Of a stretch of DNA of 64,000 nucleotides, positions 21,534-33,207 are shown one piece after another. Where the stretch lies: positions 1 to 64,000 of the forward strand of contig NZ_CDCE01000027.1 of NCBI RefSeq assembly GCF_000819805.1, read 5' to 3'. This DNA is from Aeromonas diversa CDC 2478-85. GTDB lineage: Bacteria > Pseudomonadota > Gammaproteobacteria > Enterobacterales > Aeromonadaceae. The notes beneath the pieces are model-generated. The model had not been told where the DNA came from and ran no database searches. It worked only from the letters and a program-made list of their open reading frames with translations. The position numbers and the translations under genes were made by a program. Position 1 is the first letter of the stretch; each line of letters opens with the position of its first letter.

Positions 21534-21617
21534 GTGAAGTACGCCGCCAGCTACAGCAGTAGCGAGCTACTGATGGCCAAGGAGATTTGCGATCGGATCA
21601 ACAACACGGGCGAGTAA
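21534..21617 (+). other. Short open frame after priA, possible gene remnant
   Basis: In one frame the 38 codons between the priA stop and TAA at 21615 read as a plausible peptide end (ILAGIEYQVKYAASYSSSEL, then LMAKEICDRINNTGE). It has balanced amino acid use, unlike the surrounding shadow frames, but no ATG with a ribosome site; GTG at 21534 or ATG at 21573 are the only options. It could be a small protein or the tail of a decayed gene. Confidence 0.25.
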
Positions 21618-21629
21618 CCCCCCAAAGAG

Positions 21630-21652
21630 AGAGGGCCCTGTGGGGCCCTCTG
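21630..21652. terminator. Hairpin between priA and the convergent small gene
   Basis: Arms AGAGGGCCC (21630-21638) and GGGCCCTCT (21643-21651), loop TGTG. There is no clear T run, so it is a strong hairpin of probable but not certain terminator function. Confidence 0.6.
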
Positions 21653-21661
21653 ACTCTTGGT

Positions 21662-21817
21662 TTAGTGGTCTGCCGAGCCGGACTCGCCGCTGGGCTCTTC
21701 ATGGCGCTCACGCTCCAGTTCGTCGATACGAGCCTGCCAGCGCTCCTGGGCCTGTTTCTGATGCTGCAACTCCTGCTCATGGCGCAGGGTGTCGATCTCG
21801 TGGTCAAGTTTGTCCAT
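21662..21817 (-). CDS. Small coiled-coil protein, function unknown
   Basis: 51 residues from ATG 21817, which has GGAAGGAGAG 7 bases upstream; the longer frame to 21925 lacks such a site. The sequence MDKLDHEIDTLRHEQELQHQ and onward through WQARIDELERERHEE is highly charged with heptad-like spacing of Leu/Ile, predicting one coiled-coil helix. No signal or membrane segment. I do not recognise the family. Confidence 0.65.
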   Translation of the reverse strand: MDKLDHEIDTLRHEQELQHQKQAQERWQARIDELERERHEEPSGESGSADH

Positions 21818-21915
21818 CACACTCTCCTTCCCTGAATGGGTGTCAGACTGGCCGACGGGATAGCCCCTCACCAGTTTAGACAGTCGGGTCGGGAGAGAGG
21901 GTCCATCAAAAAAAC

Positions 21916-21938
21916 GATTGAACAATAAACGTTCAATC
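21916..21938. repeat. 8-base inverted repeat GATTGAAC-N7-GTTCAATC
   Basis: Perfect 8-base arms at 21916-21923 and 21931-21938. On the minus strand a T run follows the second arm, so it could be an attenuator in the leader of the 51-residue gene (99 bases upstream of its start) or an operator for a dimeric regulator controlling that gene. Confidence 0.4.
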
Positions 21939-22066
21939 CAAGATGGCGATTAGCGTCATGATGGCCCTGGGATGAAAGCAGATTGCCGCCGCTCCGGTCT
22001 TCTCTGCTGGGCCACACCCAGATCATTTACAGCTGCTGGCCCACAGCCCGCTCCAGGAGGTCATCC

Positions 22067-22516
22067 ATGTCCCATCCCGACTGGCACCAGATATTGCGCT
22101 GGGCCAACCAGGGCAATCCCCTGCCCCCCGCCAGGGTTGAGCGCAGCGAGCCGGAGTGGCGCGCTCGTCTCACCCTGGAGCAATACCGGGTCACCCGCGA
22201 AAAGGGTACCGAGCGACCCCACAGCTCGGCCATGTGCAGCCTGTTTGAGCCTGGATGCTACCACTGCGTCTGCTGCGATACCCCGCTGTTCGACGCCGGC
22301 TGCAAGTTTGAGAGCCACTCCGGCTGGCCCAGCTTCACCCAACCCCTGCAGGAGGGGGTGGTGGCCTACCATCAGGATCACACTCACGGCATGCACCGCA
22401 TCGAGGTAAGCTGTCAGGTGTGCGACGCCCATTTGGGCCACGTCTTCCCCGACGGCCCGCCCCCGTCCGGACTGCGCTACTGCATCAATGCCGTGGCCCT
22501 GAAGCGACACGACTGA
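22067..22516 (+). CDS. msrB: Peptide-methionine (R)-S-oxide reductase MsrB
   Basis: 149 residues. Zinc-type cysteine pairs are in YHCVCCDTPLF and CQVCDAHLGHVF; FESHSGWPSF and the catalytic RYCINAVAL motif are classical. It reduces the R epimer of methionine sulfoxide. The start MSHPDWHQILRW at 22067 has CAGGAGG 7 bases before. It is followed after 18 bases by msrA, so both epimers are covered by one transcript. Confidence 0.95.
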   Translation: MSHPDWHQILRWANQGNPLPPARVERSEPEWRARLTLEQYRVTREKGTERPHSSAMCSLFEPGCYHCVCCDTPLFDAGCKFESHSGWPSFTQPLQEGVVAYHQDHTHGMHRIEVSCQVCDAHLGHVFPDGPPPSGLRYCINAVALKRHD

Positions 22517-22534
22517 CCCACAGGAGGAACATTT

Positions 22535-23041
22535 ATGCATCGGCACGAGACCGCCATCCTGGCCGGAGGCTGCTTCTGGGGCATGCAGGAGCTGCTGCGC
22601 CACCACCCCGGGGTCATCTCGACCCGGGTTGGCTACAGCGGTGGTGAGGTGGCTCATGCCACCTACCGCCACCACGGGGACCACGCCGAGGCGATCGAAG
22701 TCATCTTCGATCCGGACCGACTGAGCTACCGGGATCTGCTCGCCTTCTTCTTTCAGATCCACGACCCGACCACCCGGGACCGTCAGGGTAACGATCGTGG
22801 CCGCTCCTATCGCTCGGCCATCTTCACCCTGAGTGACGAGCAAGAACGCGAGGCCCGTGACACCATCGCCGACGTGGAGGCAAGTGGCCTCTGGCCGGGC
22901 CCTGTGGTGACCGACGTACAACCCGCCGGCCCCTTCTGGGTGGCAGAGCCGGAGCACCAGGACTACCTGCAACACTACCCGGCAGGCTATACCTGTCACT
23001 GGGTCAGACCAGGCTGGGTACTGCCGCGTTGCAACCGATAA
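22535..23041 (+). CDS. msrA: Peptide-methionine (S)-S-oxide reductase MsrA
   Basis: 168 residues. The catalytic motif [13 protein letters not shown] is near the N-terminus (Cys near 13), followed by [27 protein letters not shown], which holds the substrate-binding Glu region, and [13 protein letters not shown]. It is the compact form without the N-terminal extension of E. coli MsrA and lacks an obvious C-terminal resolving Cys pair, apart from YTCHW and PRCNR. ATG 22535 has AGGAGG upstream. Cotranscribed with msrB. Confidence 0.94.
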   Translation: MHRHETAILAGGCFWGMQELLRHHPGVISTRVGYSGGEVAHATYRHHGDHAEAIEVIFDPDRLSYRDLLAFFFQIHDPTTRDRQGNDRGRSYRSAIFTLSDEQEREARDTIADVEASGLWPGPVVTDVQPAGPFWVAEPEHQDYLQHYPAGYTCHWVRPGWVLPRCNR

Positions 23042-23165
23042 CCCAGGCCCGTCGACTGGCCTCTTACCCGGTCGATGGGCTAACTTCCTCTGACGGATCG
23101 CCGATCCATTTTGTCACTCACGCCGTATAGAGTGGAGTCGTTCCCCCGCATAAGGAGCCGTGCCC

Positions 23166-25319
23166 GTGACCCTTGCCCAACCCCTGCGCGCCGAGACCGC
23201 CGCCCTGCCCGACCCGACCCGCACCCTGGTTCTCCATGGTGATGACCCGGCACGCAAGCGCCGCGAACTGCTCGCCTACTTCACCCAGACCTTCGATCTC
23301 TACGATCGCCTGTTCGACTGCCTGGCCGACGAGCGCGCCTGGTTTACCAAGGCGATCCGCCTGCGCCACCCTCTCATCTTCTACTACGGCCACACCGCCG
23401 CCTTCTTCATCAACAAGTTGCTGGCCGCTCGTCTCATCGATGAGCGCATCGATCCCCGCATCGAGGCCCTGGTCGCCATCGGTGTCGACGAGATGAGCTG
23501 GGACGATCTGGACGAGCGCAACTACGACTGGCCGAGCGTGGGCGAGCTGCGCCGCTATCGCGCCCGGGTGCGCGAGCGGGTGATCCACTTCATCGAGCAG
23601 ATACCGCTGACTCTGCCCATCGACTGGGAGAGCCCGGCCTGGGCCATCCTGATGGGCATTGAGCACGAACGCATCCATCTCGAAACCTCGAGCGTGCTGA
23701 TCCGCCAGCTGCCGCTGGCGTGGGTGCGCGCCCAGCCCCACTGGCCCGCCTGCCCCCAGGCCCGACGCGATCGCGCCAGCGTGCCGGCCAACTCCCTGCT
23801 GGCGGTAACCGGCGGTGAGGTGGTGCTCGGCAAGCAGGACGACACCTACGGCTGGGACAACGAATATGGCGAGCGACGGGTCACCCTGGCTCCCTTCCAG
23901 GCGAGCCGGCTGCTGGTGAGCAACGCCGAATTCTTCGCGTTCGTCGCCGCCGGTGGCTACGTCGAGCGCCGCTTCTGGGATGACGAGGGGTGGGGCTGGC
24001 GCGAATTCGCCCGTGCCGCCATGCCCACCTTCTGGGTCGGTGATCCGGGCGAACCCGATGCCCTGCGACTGCGGCTGATGACCGAGGAAGTGCCCATGCC
24101 ATGGGACTGGCCGGTGGAGGTGAATCAGCTCGAGGCCGCCGCCTTCTGCCGCTGGAAGAGCGAGACCACCGGCTTGCCGGTGCAGCTGCCGAGCGAGGCC
24201 GAGTGGATGCACCTGCGCCGCCGCATCCCGGTGGATCTGCCGAACTGGCCACAGGCCCCCGGCAATCTCAACCTGGAGTATTGGGCCTCCTCCTGCCCGG
24301 TCGATCATTTCGAGCAGGGGGCCTTCTGCGATCTGGTGGGCAACGTCTGGCAGTGGACCGGCACCCCCATCGACGGCTTCGAGGGGTTCAAGGTGCACCC
24401 GCTCTACGACGACTTCTCCACCCCCACCTTCGACGGCAAGCACAACCTGATGAAGGGGGGCAGCTGGATCAGCACCGGCAACGAGGCGATCGCCGCCTCC
24501 CGCTATGCGTTTCGTCGCCACTTCTTCCAGCACGCCGGCTTCCGCTACCTGGTGTCGCGCCATCAGGAGGCCCACACCGTCAACCCCTACGAGACCGATA
24601 CCCTGGTGGCCCAGTATCTCGACTTCCACTACGGCCCGAGCCACTTCGGGGTGCCCAACTACGGCCAGACTCTGGCCAGCCTGGCCGCCGAGCTGGCCCC
24701 CAACCATCAGCGGGCGCTCGACATCGGCTGCGCCGTGGGCCGCGCCAGCTTCGAGCTGGCCCGTCACTTCCAGCACGTGGACGGGGTCGACTACTCGGCC
24801 CGCTTCATCGACGTGGCCCTGGCCATGACCCGGCAGGAGGGGTTCCGTTACGCCGTGCCGCTGGAGGGGGAACTGGTGGAATACCGGGAGGCCCGGTTGG
24901 CCGACCACGCGCTCGGGGCCGAGCAGGCGGCGCGCATCCACTTTAGCCAGGGGGACGCCTGCAACCTCAAGCCCAAGTACGATCACTACGACCTGGTGCT
25001 GGCCTCCAACCTCATCGACCGGCTGCGTGAACCCGTTCGCTTCCTGCAAGACATTGGCCGACGCCTGCGCCCGGGTGGCATCTTGCTGCTCACCAGCCCC
25101 TACACCTGGCTCGAGGAGTACACCCCCAAGGCCAACTGGCTCGGTGGTGTGCGGGAGAACGGCGAGGCGCTGACCACCCATCAGGCCCTGCAACGACTGC
25201 TGGCGGCAGAGTTTGAAGAGGTCGGCGAACCGCGCGACCTGCCGTTTGTGATCCGCGAGACGGCTCGCAAGTACCAGCATACGGTGGCCCAGCTCACGGT
25301 CTGGCGCAGACGCAGTTAA
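23166..25319 (+). CDS. ovoA: OvoA: 5-histidylcysteine sulfoxide synthase with C-terminal methyltransferase (ovothiol biosynthesis)
   Basis: 717 residues. N-terminal DinB-like domain ending in MGIEHERIHLETSSVLIRQLP, where H-x3-H-x-E supplies ligands of the non-heme iron; FGE/sulfatase-modifying domain about 200-470 (GGEVVLGKQDDTYGWDNE, FCDLVGNVWQWTG, KGGSWISTGNEA); C-terminal SAM methyltransferase about 480-717 (ALDIGCAVGRASFELA). The three-domain order is that of OvoA, which joins cysteine to C5 of histidine and N-methylates the product. GTG at 23166 fits AAGGAG (8 bases) better than GTG 23160 (2 bases). The C-S lyase OvoB is not in the window. msrBA directly upstream suggests an oxidative-stress context. 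Confidence 0.92.
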   Translation: MTLAQPLRAETAALPDPTRTLVLHGDDPARKRRELLAYFTQTFDLYDRLFDCLADERAWFTKAIRLRHPLIFYYGHTAAFFINKLLAARLIDERIDPRIEALVAIGVDEMSWDDLDERNYDWPSVGELRRYRARVRERVIHFIEQIPLTLPIDWESPAWAILMGIEHERIHLETSSVLIRQLPLAWVRAQPHWPACPQARRDRASVPANSLLAVTGGEVVLGKQDDTYGWDNEYGERRVTLAPFQASRLLVSNAEFFAFVAAGGYVERRFWDDEGWGWREFARAAMPTFWVGDPGEPDALRLRLMTEEVPMPWDWPVEVNQLEAAAFCRWKSETTGLPVQLPSEAEWMHLRRRIPVDLPNWPQAPGNLNLEYWASSCPVDHFEQGAFCDLVGNVWQWTGTPIDGFEGFKVHPLYDDFSTPTFDGKHNLMKGGSWISTGNEAIAASRYAFRRHFFQHAGFRYLVSRHQEAHTVNPYETDTLVAQYLDFHYGPSHFGVPNYGQTLASLAAELAPNHQRALDIGCAVGRASFELARHFQHVDGVDYSARFIDVALAMTRQEGFRYAVPLEGELVEYREARLADHALGAEQAARIHFSQGDACNLKPKYDHYDLVLASNLIDRLREPVRFLQDIGRRLRPGGILLLTSPYTWLEEYTPKANWLGGVRENGEALTTHQALQRLLAAEFEEVGEPRDLPFVIRETARKYQHTVAQLTVWRRRS

Positions 25320-25323
25320 CGAC

Positions 25324-25348
25324 GAGGGGCCGGCAGGCCCCTCTCCTT
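25324..25348 (+). terminator. Terminator after ovoA
   Basis: Arms GAGGGGCC (25324-25331) and GGCCCCTC (25336-25343), loop GGCA, then TCCTT. Confidence 0.7.
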
Positions 25349-25411
25349 AACCGCGAGCTGGAACGGTTATTGCTCTCTCCCCCGCCGACGCAGAGGCGAG
25401 GAGGATGAGAG

Positions 25412-25858
25412 ATGAACCTGGGTGCGGTGCAATTTGGCTTACTGCGGCCTTCACCGAAGGTCGGACAGGGCACAGCGCTGTTGCGAGAGCAAGAGCAGCA
25501 GAAGGGGCTACTGCTTGCCGAAGAGAGGGTGACCCTGAGCGGAGGCAGCCGCGATCCCTCCCCTACCTATGCCCACCCGGGACGCACCCGCAAAGAGCCG
25601 GAGCAGAGCCTGACCGAGATAGCCTGGGACAACCTGCTGGCCCAACGGATAGGCCTTAGCAAGGAGAAGCTCGACCAGCTCAAGCAGAAGAAGAAAGAGG
25701 TTGCCGAAGACCCGACCCTCTCCGATGAAGAGAAACAGAAGCTGCTGGAGGACCTCGACCGGCAGCGAGAGGAGCTCATCCAGGAGGCCGCCGAACGACG
25801 CCAGCAGCGCGGGGATGAAGAGCGCCAATCCAACCCCGAACCCGGCAATCCTCGTTGA
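25412..25858 (+). CDS. Charged coiled-coil protein, function unknown
   Basis: 148 residues with a good ribosome site (CGAGGAGGATGAGAG before ATG). The first ~65 residues are probably disordered (Gly/Pro/Ser-rich, e.g. LSGGSRDPSPTYAHPG); residues ~70-135 are extremely rich in Lys, Glu, Gln and Leu (LSKEKLDQLKQKKKEVAEDP, LSDEEKQKLLEDLDRQREEL), predicting helical coiled coil. No signal peptide or membrane segment. The N-terminus MNLGAVQFGLLRP is hydrophobic but short. Not recognised; codon use matches its neighbours, so it is a real gene in my judgement. Confidence 0.7.
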   Translation: MNLGAVQFGLLRPSPKVGQGTALLREQEQQKGLLLAEERVTLSGGSRDPSPTYAHPGRTRKEPEQSLTEIAWDNLLAQRIGLSKEKLDQLKQKKKEVAEDPTLSDEEKQKLLEDLDRQREELIQEAAERRQQRGDEERQSNPEPGNPR

Positions 25859-26084
25859 CCCTCGATGGCCAGTGGGCGGCAAGGGTTGCCGCCACTGCCT
25901 CACCCACACTCAGTAGCTGAGCAGGGTCACATCCTGAAGCGATCCGGCTTCATTCCAGGCCGGGGCAGGCGTAGCCTAGACGGGCAGAGTACGTTTCTTG
26001 TCCAATCAATACTCCCGCCTGCTACCAAGTGGCCGGGGTCTGTGGCCATGGGGGTGGACCGGGAATCGATGCCAAGGAGGCATG

Positions 26085-26447
26085 ATGCTATCCCAATTGG
26101 CGGCGCTGGCTGCCCTTATCGGTCTGTTGCTGGCCCTGGTGGGCCTGTTTCGCCCGGCACTGCTGGGCCTGCATAGCGGAATGAACGCCGGCTTTGTCGG
26201 CCTGTATGGCGCCACCATTCTGTTCGGCTTCTCCGGCCTCGGCGGCCCCCCTGTCGTCACCTTTATCCTGCTCGCCGCCCTCTCGCTGATCCATGCAGCC
26301 CTGCTGCTGATGGGGAAAGCCCGGGTCGTCCACCGCATGAGCAAGGCGGAACGCACCCTGGCCAAGCAAGCCCCGCCCGGGCTTGCCAGCGCCCTGGTAG
26401 CCACCCTGCTGGTCGCGTCTCTGGTGGGGGCCTGGGTCTCTCGTTAG
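26085..26447 (+). CDS. Small inner-membrane protein, function unknown
   Basis: 120 residues starting MLSQLAALAALIGLLLALVG. Three to four hydrophobic segments: about 3-22, 36-55 (FVGLYGATILFGFSGLGGPP), 56-75 (VVTFILLAALSLIHAALLL) and 97-117. AAGGAGG lies 4 bases before ATG 26085 and 1 base before ATG 26082, so the second ATG is preferred. No catalytic motif is visible. Convergent with the glycosyltransferase gene behind a shared hairpin. Confidence 0.65.
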   Translation: MLSQLAALAALIGLLLALVGLFRPALLGLHSGMNAGFVGLYGATILFGFSGLGGPPVVTFILLAALSLIHAALLLMGKARVVHRMSKAERTLAKQAPPGLASALVATLLVASLVGAWVSR

Positions 26448-26462
26448 GGCCGGTTCACCGAC

Positions 26463-26492
26463 AATAAAAACGGACACCTCTGGGTGTCCGTT
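26463..26492 (-). terminator. Terminator after the GT9 gene
   Basis: Arms AACGGACACC (26469-26478) and GGTGTCCGTT (26483-26492). On the minus strand a T-rich stretch follows, suiting the glycosyltransferase gene; it may also slow plus-strand transcription. Confidence 0.85.
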
Positions 26493-26534
26493 ATCGTATT
26501 CCGCTCTGTCGCGCCGGTGGATCGCCTCACCCCT

Positions 26535-29123
<2,589 letters not shown>

Positions 29124-29225
29124 TGTTGATTATCTCGTGTACAGCCTGAACGAACGAGATACTAAGAAAAGAGCGTGCCGCGCCACAAGACGCAGCAACA
29201 CACTCTTACAAGATGGGCGACCGTC

Positions 29226-30038
29226 TCAGTGCTGGCAGTGAGCGCAGAAGAAGGTATTGCGCTGCCCCAGCCGCAGGGAGCGGATCTCGCTGCCGCAGGT
29301 GTGGCAGGGCTCACCGGCACGGCCATAGACCTGCAGCCGCTGCACAAAGTAGCCCGGCTTGCCGTCGGCGCTGGTGAAGTCCTTGAGGGTAGTGCCCCCC
29401 TGGGTAATGGCCTCGGCCAGCACCCGCTTTATCTCCCCGACCAGCTTCTCGAGCCGCTCCCGGCTGATGTCGCCGGCCGCCCGCTTGGGATGAATGCCGG
29501 CGGCAAACAGGGCCTCGTTGGCGTAGATGTTGCCGACGCCGACTACCACCTGGTTGTCCATCAAGAACTGCTTGATGGCGGTGGTGCGCCCCTTGGCGCG
29601 CTGCGCCAGGTAGTCGGCGCTAAAGGCATCGGTCAGCGGCTCCGGCCCCAGCTTGGCGAGCAGGGTGTGCGCCTCGGCGGGGTCACGGGTCCACAGCAGG
29701 GCACCGAAGCGGCGCGGATCGTTGAGCCGCAGCAGCTTGCCGTTGGCGAGCTCGATGTCCACGTGATCGTGCTTCTCGGCAGGAGTGCCGATGGGCAGCA
29801 CCCGCAGGCTGCCCGACATCCCCAGATGCAGGATGGCGGTGCCAAAATCGGTCTCCAGCAGCAAATACTTGGCGCGCCGCGCGACCCGGCGGATGGTGAG
29901 CCCGCTCAGCTCCTGGATCTCGCCCGGTACCGGCCAGCGCAGGCGACCGTCGCGCACCACGACGCGAGTGACCTCGACACCGGTGAGCCAGGGGGCGATC
30001 CCCTGCCGGCTCACCTCGACTTCGGGTAGTTCTGGCAT
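29226..30038 (-). CDS. mutM: Formamidopyrimidine-DNA glycosylase (Fpg/MutM)
   Basis: 270 residues. The N-terminal catalytic proline in [13 protein letters not shown] (after Met removal), the helix-two-turn-helix with [17 protein letters not shown], and the C-terminal zinc finger [25 protein letters not shown] are intact. It excises 8-oxoguanine and FapyG. In the E. coli-like group radC-rpmB-rpmG-mutM. The 153-residue gene upstream is 8 bases away and probably cotranscribed. Confidence 0.96.
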   Translation of the reverse strand: MPELPEVEVSRQGIAPWLTGVEVTRVVVRDGRLRWPVPGEIQELSGLTIRRVARRAKYLLLETDFGTAILHLGMSGSLRVLPIGTPAEKHDHVDIELANGKLLRLNDPRRFGALLWTRDPAEAHTLLAKLGPEPLTDAFSADYLAQRAKGRTTAIKQFLMDNQVVVGVGNIYANEALFAAGIHPKRAAGDISRERLEKLVGEIKRVLAEAITQGGTTLKDFTSADGKPGYFVQRLQVYGRAGEPCHTCGSEIRSLRLGQRNTFFCAHCQH

Positions 30039-30046
30039 GTGTCCTC

Positions 30047-30508
30047 TTACTTGGCGGAAGCGGGGGAGAGCAGGGCCTGGTACTGTTCGGCACTGAGGGC
30101 GAGCCAGCGATCCGGCGGCAACAGGGCGCCATAGCGGCCGTTATCCTGATAGAGACCGATCTCCACCGGGTCGTCACTGGCGGCCAGCCAGACCCGGATC
30201 AGGGTCGGTGCGCCGCGCAGCGGCTCGGCAGGAGACAGCAGCCACTGGCTCCACTGGCTCACCCTGGCCCCGAGGGCTGCGCTCTCCAATCCCAGATCGG
30301 GCTGGCTGCGCCACCCCTGGCCAATCCGCTCTATCTGCCAGGTAGGCCCCTGCCAGGTGAGTACCACGGCGTCGGCCGGCAACAGGGTTCGCTGGCGGCT
30401 CTGGCTGTTGATCTCCTGCATCTGCTCCATGCGATGCAACAGAGTAATGGCGGCCAACACGCCGACTATGATGACGTTGTTCCAGCCCCGACGGGAGAGT
30501 CTGAACAT
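30047..30508 (-). CDS. Single-span membrane protein of unknown function upstream of mutM
   Basis: 153 residues from ATG 30508 with AGGAGGAAAG right upstream. N-terminal segment [18 protein letters not shown] is a likely membrane anchor, followed by a soluble part (about 40-153) with several Trp residues ([29 protein letters not shown]). This is a type II topology with a periplasmic domain. Family not recognised. It lies between the rpmG terminator and mutM, so it likely shares a transcript with mutM. Confidence 0.75.
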   Translation of the reverse strand: MFRLSRRGWNNVIIVGVLAAITLLHRMEQMQEINSQSRQRTLLPADAVVLTWQGPTWQIERIGQGWRSQPDLGLESAALGARVSQWSQWLLSPAEPLRGAPTLIRVWLAASDDPVEIGLYQDNGRYGALLPPDRWLALSAEQYQALLSPASAK

Positions 30509-30554
30509 GCTTTCCTCCTGAGTGAGGGAGCAGTGTACTGTGGATCGCGACCAT

Positions 30555-30582
30555 AAAAAAACCCGGCCTAAGCCGGGTTTTT
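30555..30582 (-). terminator. Terminator after rpmBG
   Basis: AAACCCGGC (30559-30567) and GCCGGGTTT (30572-30580), loop CTAA, with extra A and T on both sides so it can work on both strands. Placed 21 bases past the rpmG stop. Confidence 0.9.
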
Positions 30583-30602
30583 GGGAGTGCAAGATCAAGT
30601 AA

Positions 30603-30770
30603 TTACTTGATTTTGCCTTCCTTGTAGATCACATGCTGACGAACGACCGGATCAAATTTCTTGATCTCCATCTTTTCGGGCATGGTGCGCTTGTTTTTGG
30701 TAGTGGTATAGAAGTGACCAGTACCGGCGCTGGAGTTCAGGCGAATCTTCTCGCGAATACCTTTAGCCAT
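30603..30770 (-). CDS. rpmG: 50S ribosomal protein L33
   Basis: 55 residues: [20 protein letters not shown] at the start and [13 protein letters not shown] at the end, essentially the E. coli sequence. No CxxC pairs, so it is the zinc-free form. Too short for many gene finders. 11 bases after rpmB, same transcript. Confidence 0.97.
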   Translation of the reverse strand: MAKGIREKIRLNSSAGTGHFYTTTKNKRTMPEKMEIKKFDPVVRQHVIYKEGKIK

Positions 30771-30781
30771 GATCTAATTCC

Positions 30782-31018
30782 TTATACCTTCTCACCGCGG
30801 GCGCGCAGTTCAGCCAGAACGACTTCTACGCCACGCTTGTCGATGATACGCATGCCCTTGGCGGAAACACGCAGGCTTACGAAGCGCTTTTCACTCTCAA
30901 CCCAAAAACGGTGAGTGTGCAGGTTCGGCAGGAAACGACGCTTGGTAGCGTTGTTAGCGTGCGAACGGTTGTTACCAACAGCCGGACGCTTGCCGGTTAC
31001 TTGGCATACTCTAGACAT
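30782..31018 (-). CDS. rpmB: 50S ribosomal protein L28
   Basis: 78 residues, [20 protein letters not shown] onward, the standard bacterial L28 length. It starts at 31018; the frame open to 31114 upstream is not used. Followed by rpmG. The 140 bases up to radC should hold the rpmBG promoter. Confidence 0.97.
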   Translation of the reverse strand: MSRVCQVTGKRPAVGNNRSHANNATKRRFLPNLHTHRFWVESEKRFVSLRVSAKGMRIIDKRGVEVVLAELRARGEKV

Positions 31019-31158
31019 GTCAGTCTCTCCAAATCTTACTTCTTGCTCGAGCAAATATTTGCCCCGCTGGCCTTCGATTGCGGGGCAAACAGAAGGCGGC
31101 ATTTTATACAGCATCTGTGATCAAAGATCAACTAAAACGGGGCCCAGCGCCAGGATTG

Positions 31159-31833
31159 TCAGAGCCAACCGCGCTCGGCGAAGGAAACCGTGATGCCGTC
31201 ACCGATCACCAGATGATCCAGGACTCGCACATCGATCAGGGCCAGTGCGGCCAGGATCCGTTCCGTCAACTGGCGATCGGCCCGGCTGGGCTCGGCCACG
31301 CCGGACGGGTGATTATGCGCCAGAATCACGGCGGCTGCATTATGTTTGATCGCGATCCGCACAATTTCTCTTGGCCAGACGCTGGCACTACCCAAGGTTC
31401 CCTGGAACAGTTCCTCGTCGTGGATCACCCTGTGCTGGTTATCGAGCAGCAGGATCGCGAAGATCTCCCGCTCACGATCCCGCAATCGGCTCTGCAGATA
31501 GTCGCGGGTGAGCTGGGGACTGGTGAGGGCCTCGCCCCGCTCCAACCGCTCGGCCAGATGACGACGGGCCATCTCGAGCACCGCCTGCAATTGAACAAAT
31601 TTAGCCTCTCCCAGACCACGGCCACGACAAAAAGCCTGCCGCTCGGCGCTCATCAGGGCACGCAGGGAACCAAACTCCCCCAACAGATTGCGCGCCAGGG
31701 TTACCGCATCCATGCCGCTGACACCGGTGCGTAAAAAGATGGCCAACAGTTCGGCATCCGAAAACGCCTCCGCCCCCCTCGCCAACAGTTTCTCGCGCGG
31801 GCGTTCGTCCCGGGGCCAGTCTTTGATAGCCAT
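31159..31833 (-). CDS. radC: RadC/YicR JAB-domain protein
   Basis: 224 residues. N-terminal helix-hairpin-helix-like part ([33 protein letters not shown]) and C-terminal JAB/MPN domain with [19 protein letters not shown] and the metal motif [16 protein letters not shown]. Despite the name, a role in DNA repair has not held up; function remains uncertain. Standard position upstream of rpmBG and divergent from coaBC. Confidence 0.92.
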   Translation of the reverse strand: MAIKDWPRDERPREKLLARGAEAFSDAELLAIFLRTGVSGMDAVTLARNLLGEFGSLRALMSAERQAFCRGRGLGEAKFVQLQAVLEMARRHLAERLERGEALTSPQLTRDYLQSRLRDREREIFAILLLDNQHRVIHDEELFQGTLGSASVWPREIVRIAIKHNAAAVILAHNHPSGVAEPSRADRQLTERILAALALIDVRVLDHLVIGDGITVSFAERGWL

Positions 31834-31977
31834 TTGTCACCCTCCCTGAGCCATGAAACAACCTTAGTCCTTCCCCTCCTCCCCTGCTTATTCACGAACT
31901 TGACCTTGCCCCCTGTCCCGGACAGAGGGGTGTGATATCTTAGCCGACCAGTGACTGAGACGACCGGAACGAGATCC

Positions 31978-33207
31978 ATGAGATTGGCCGACAAACGCAT
32001 CCTGCTGGGCATCAGCGGGGGGATCGCCGCCTACAAGAGTGCCGAGCTGGTGCGCCGCCTGAAGGATCAGGGGGCCGAGGTGCGGGTCGTGATGACCCGT
32101 TCCGCCAAGGAGTTCATCACCCCCCTGACGCTGCAGGCGGTCTCGGGCCACCCGGTGGCCGATAGCCTGCTCGACCCGGCCGCCGAGGCGGGCATGGGGC
32201 ATATCGAGTTGGCCAAGTGGGCCGACCTGGTACTGATCGCCCCGGCCAGCGCCAACCTGATGGCTCGCATGGCGGCCGGCATGGCCGACGAGCTGCTCAC
32301 CACCCTCTGCCTGGCCACCCCGGCCACAGTCGCACTGGCGCCGGCCATGAACCAGCAGATGTATCTCAACGCCGCCACCCAGGCCAATCTCAAAACCCTG
32401 GCCAGCCGCGGTGTGCTGCTGTGGGGGCCGGACTCGGGCAGCCAGGCGTGTGGCGACGTGGGGCCGGGCCGCATGCTCGACCCACTCGAACTGGTGGAGC
32501 GCTGCGTGACGCAGCTGCAGGGCGCCCGCCCTCTGGCCGGCTGCCGCCTGCTGCTGACCGCAGGCCCGACCCGGGAGGCGCTCGATCCGGTGCGTTACAT
32601 CAGCAACCACAGCTCGGGCAAGATGGGCTTTGCCCTGGCCCGCGCCGCCGCCGAGCTGGGGGCCGAGGTCACCCTGGTCAGCGGACCGGTGCACCTGCCG
32701 ACCCCGGCCGGAGTAGCCCGGATCGACGTGGAGAGCGCCGAGCAGATGCACGCGGCCGTGATGGCACAGGTGGCCAGCAGCGATATCTTTATCGGCTGCG
32801 CCGCCGTGGCCGATTATCGACCGGCCGAGGTACACCCTCAGAAAATCAAGAAAACGGTCGATAAAGAGGAGATGGTCGTAACCCTGGTGAAAAATCCGGA
32901 CATCATCGCCTCGGTCGGCGCACTCAGCGACAAGCCCTTCACCGTGGGGTTTGCCGCCGAAACCGTGGATGTGGAACAATATGCCCTCGACAAGCTGCAA
33001 CGGAAGCGGCTCGACATGATCGCCGCCAACGACGTGTCGCGCACCGGACAAGGATTTAATGCCGATGACAACGCCCTTACCCTGTACTGGCAGGGGGGAC
33101 GCCACGAGTTGCCGCTGGCCGACAAGCTGTCGATCGCCCGGCACCTGCTCACTCTGGTGGCGGAACACTATCTGCGCCGCCGCGCCCAAGATACTAAGCA
33201 CTCATGA
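31978..33207 (+). CDS. coaBC: Bifunctional phosphopantothenoylcysteine decarboxylase/phosphopantothenate-cysteine ligase
   Basis: 409 residues. CoaC part 1-190: [23 protein letters not shown]-binding [27 protein letters not shown] PAMN motif and the conserved Cys in [12 protein letters not shown]. CoaB part 191-409: [24 protein letters not shown] and AAVADYRP, and KIKK motif. Two consecutive steps of CoA synthesis. Start [11 protein letters not shown] at 31978. Its stop overlaps dut by ATGA; with coaD 4 kb away the CoA genes are clustered here. Confidence 0.96.
   Translation: MRLADKRILLGISGGIAAYKSAELVRRLKDQGAEVRVVMTRSAKEFITPLTLQAVSGHPVADSLLDPAAEAGMGHIELAKWADLVLIAPASANLMARMAAGMADELLTTLCLATPATVALAPAMNQQMYLNAATQANLKTLASRGVLLWGPDSGSQACGDVGPGRMLDPLELVERCVTQLQGARPLAGCRLLLTAGPTREALDPVRYISNHSSGKMGFALARAAAELGAEVTLVSGPVHLPTPAGVARIDVESAEQMHAAVMAQVASSDIFIGCAAVADYRPAEVHPQKIKKTVDKEEMVVTLVKNPDIIASVGALSDKPFTVGFAAETVDVEQYALDKLQRKRLDMIAANDVSRTGQGFNADDNALTLYWQGGRHELPLADKLSIARHLLTLVAEHYLRRRAQDTKHS

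Noticed and set aside
25859..26084. Extra gene between the coiled-coil and membrane proteins
   Set aside because: The open frames here lack ribosome sites and contain Arg/Gly-rich shadow sequence; the downstream frame begins sensibly only at 26085.
26469..26492. Start of a CRISPR-like repeat
   Set aside because: Single hairpin between two genes with a T run; no repetition. No CRISPR array was found anywhere in the window.
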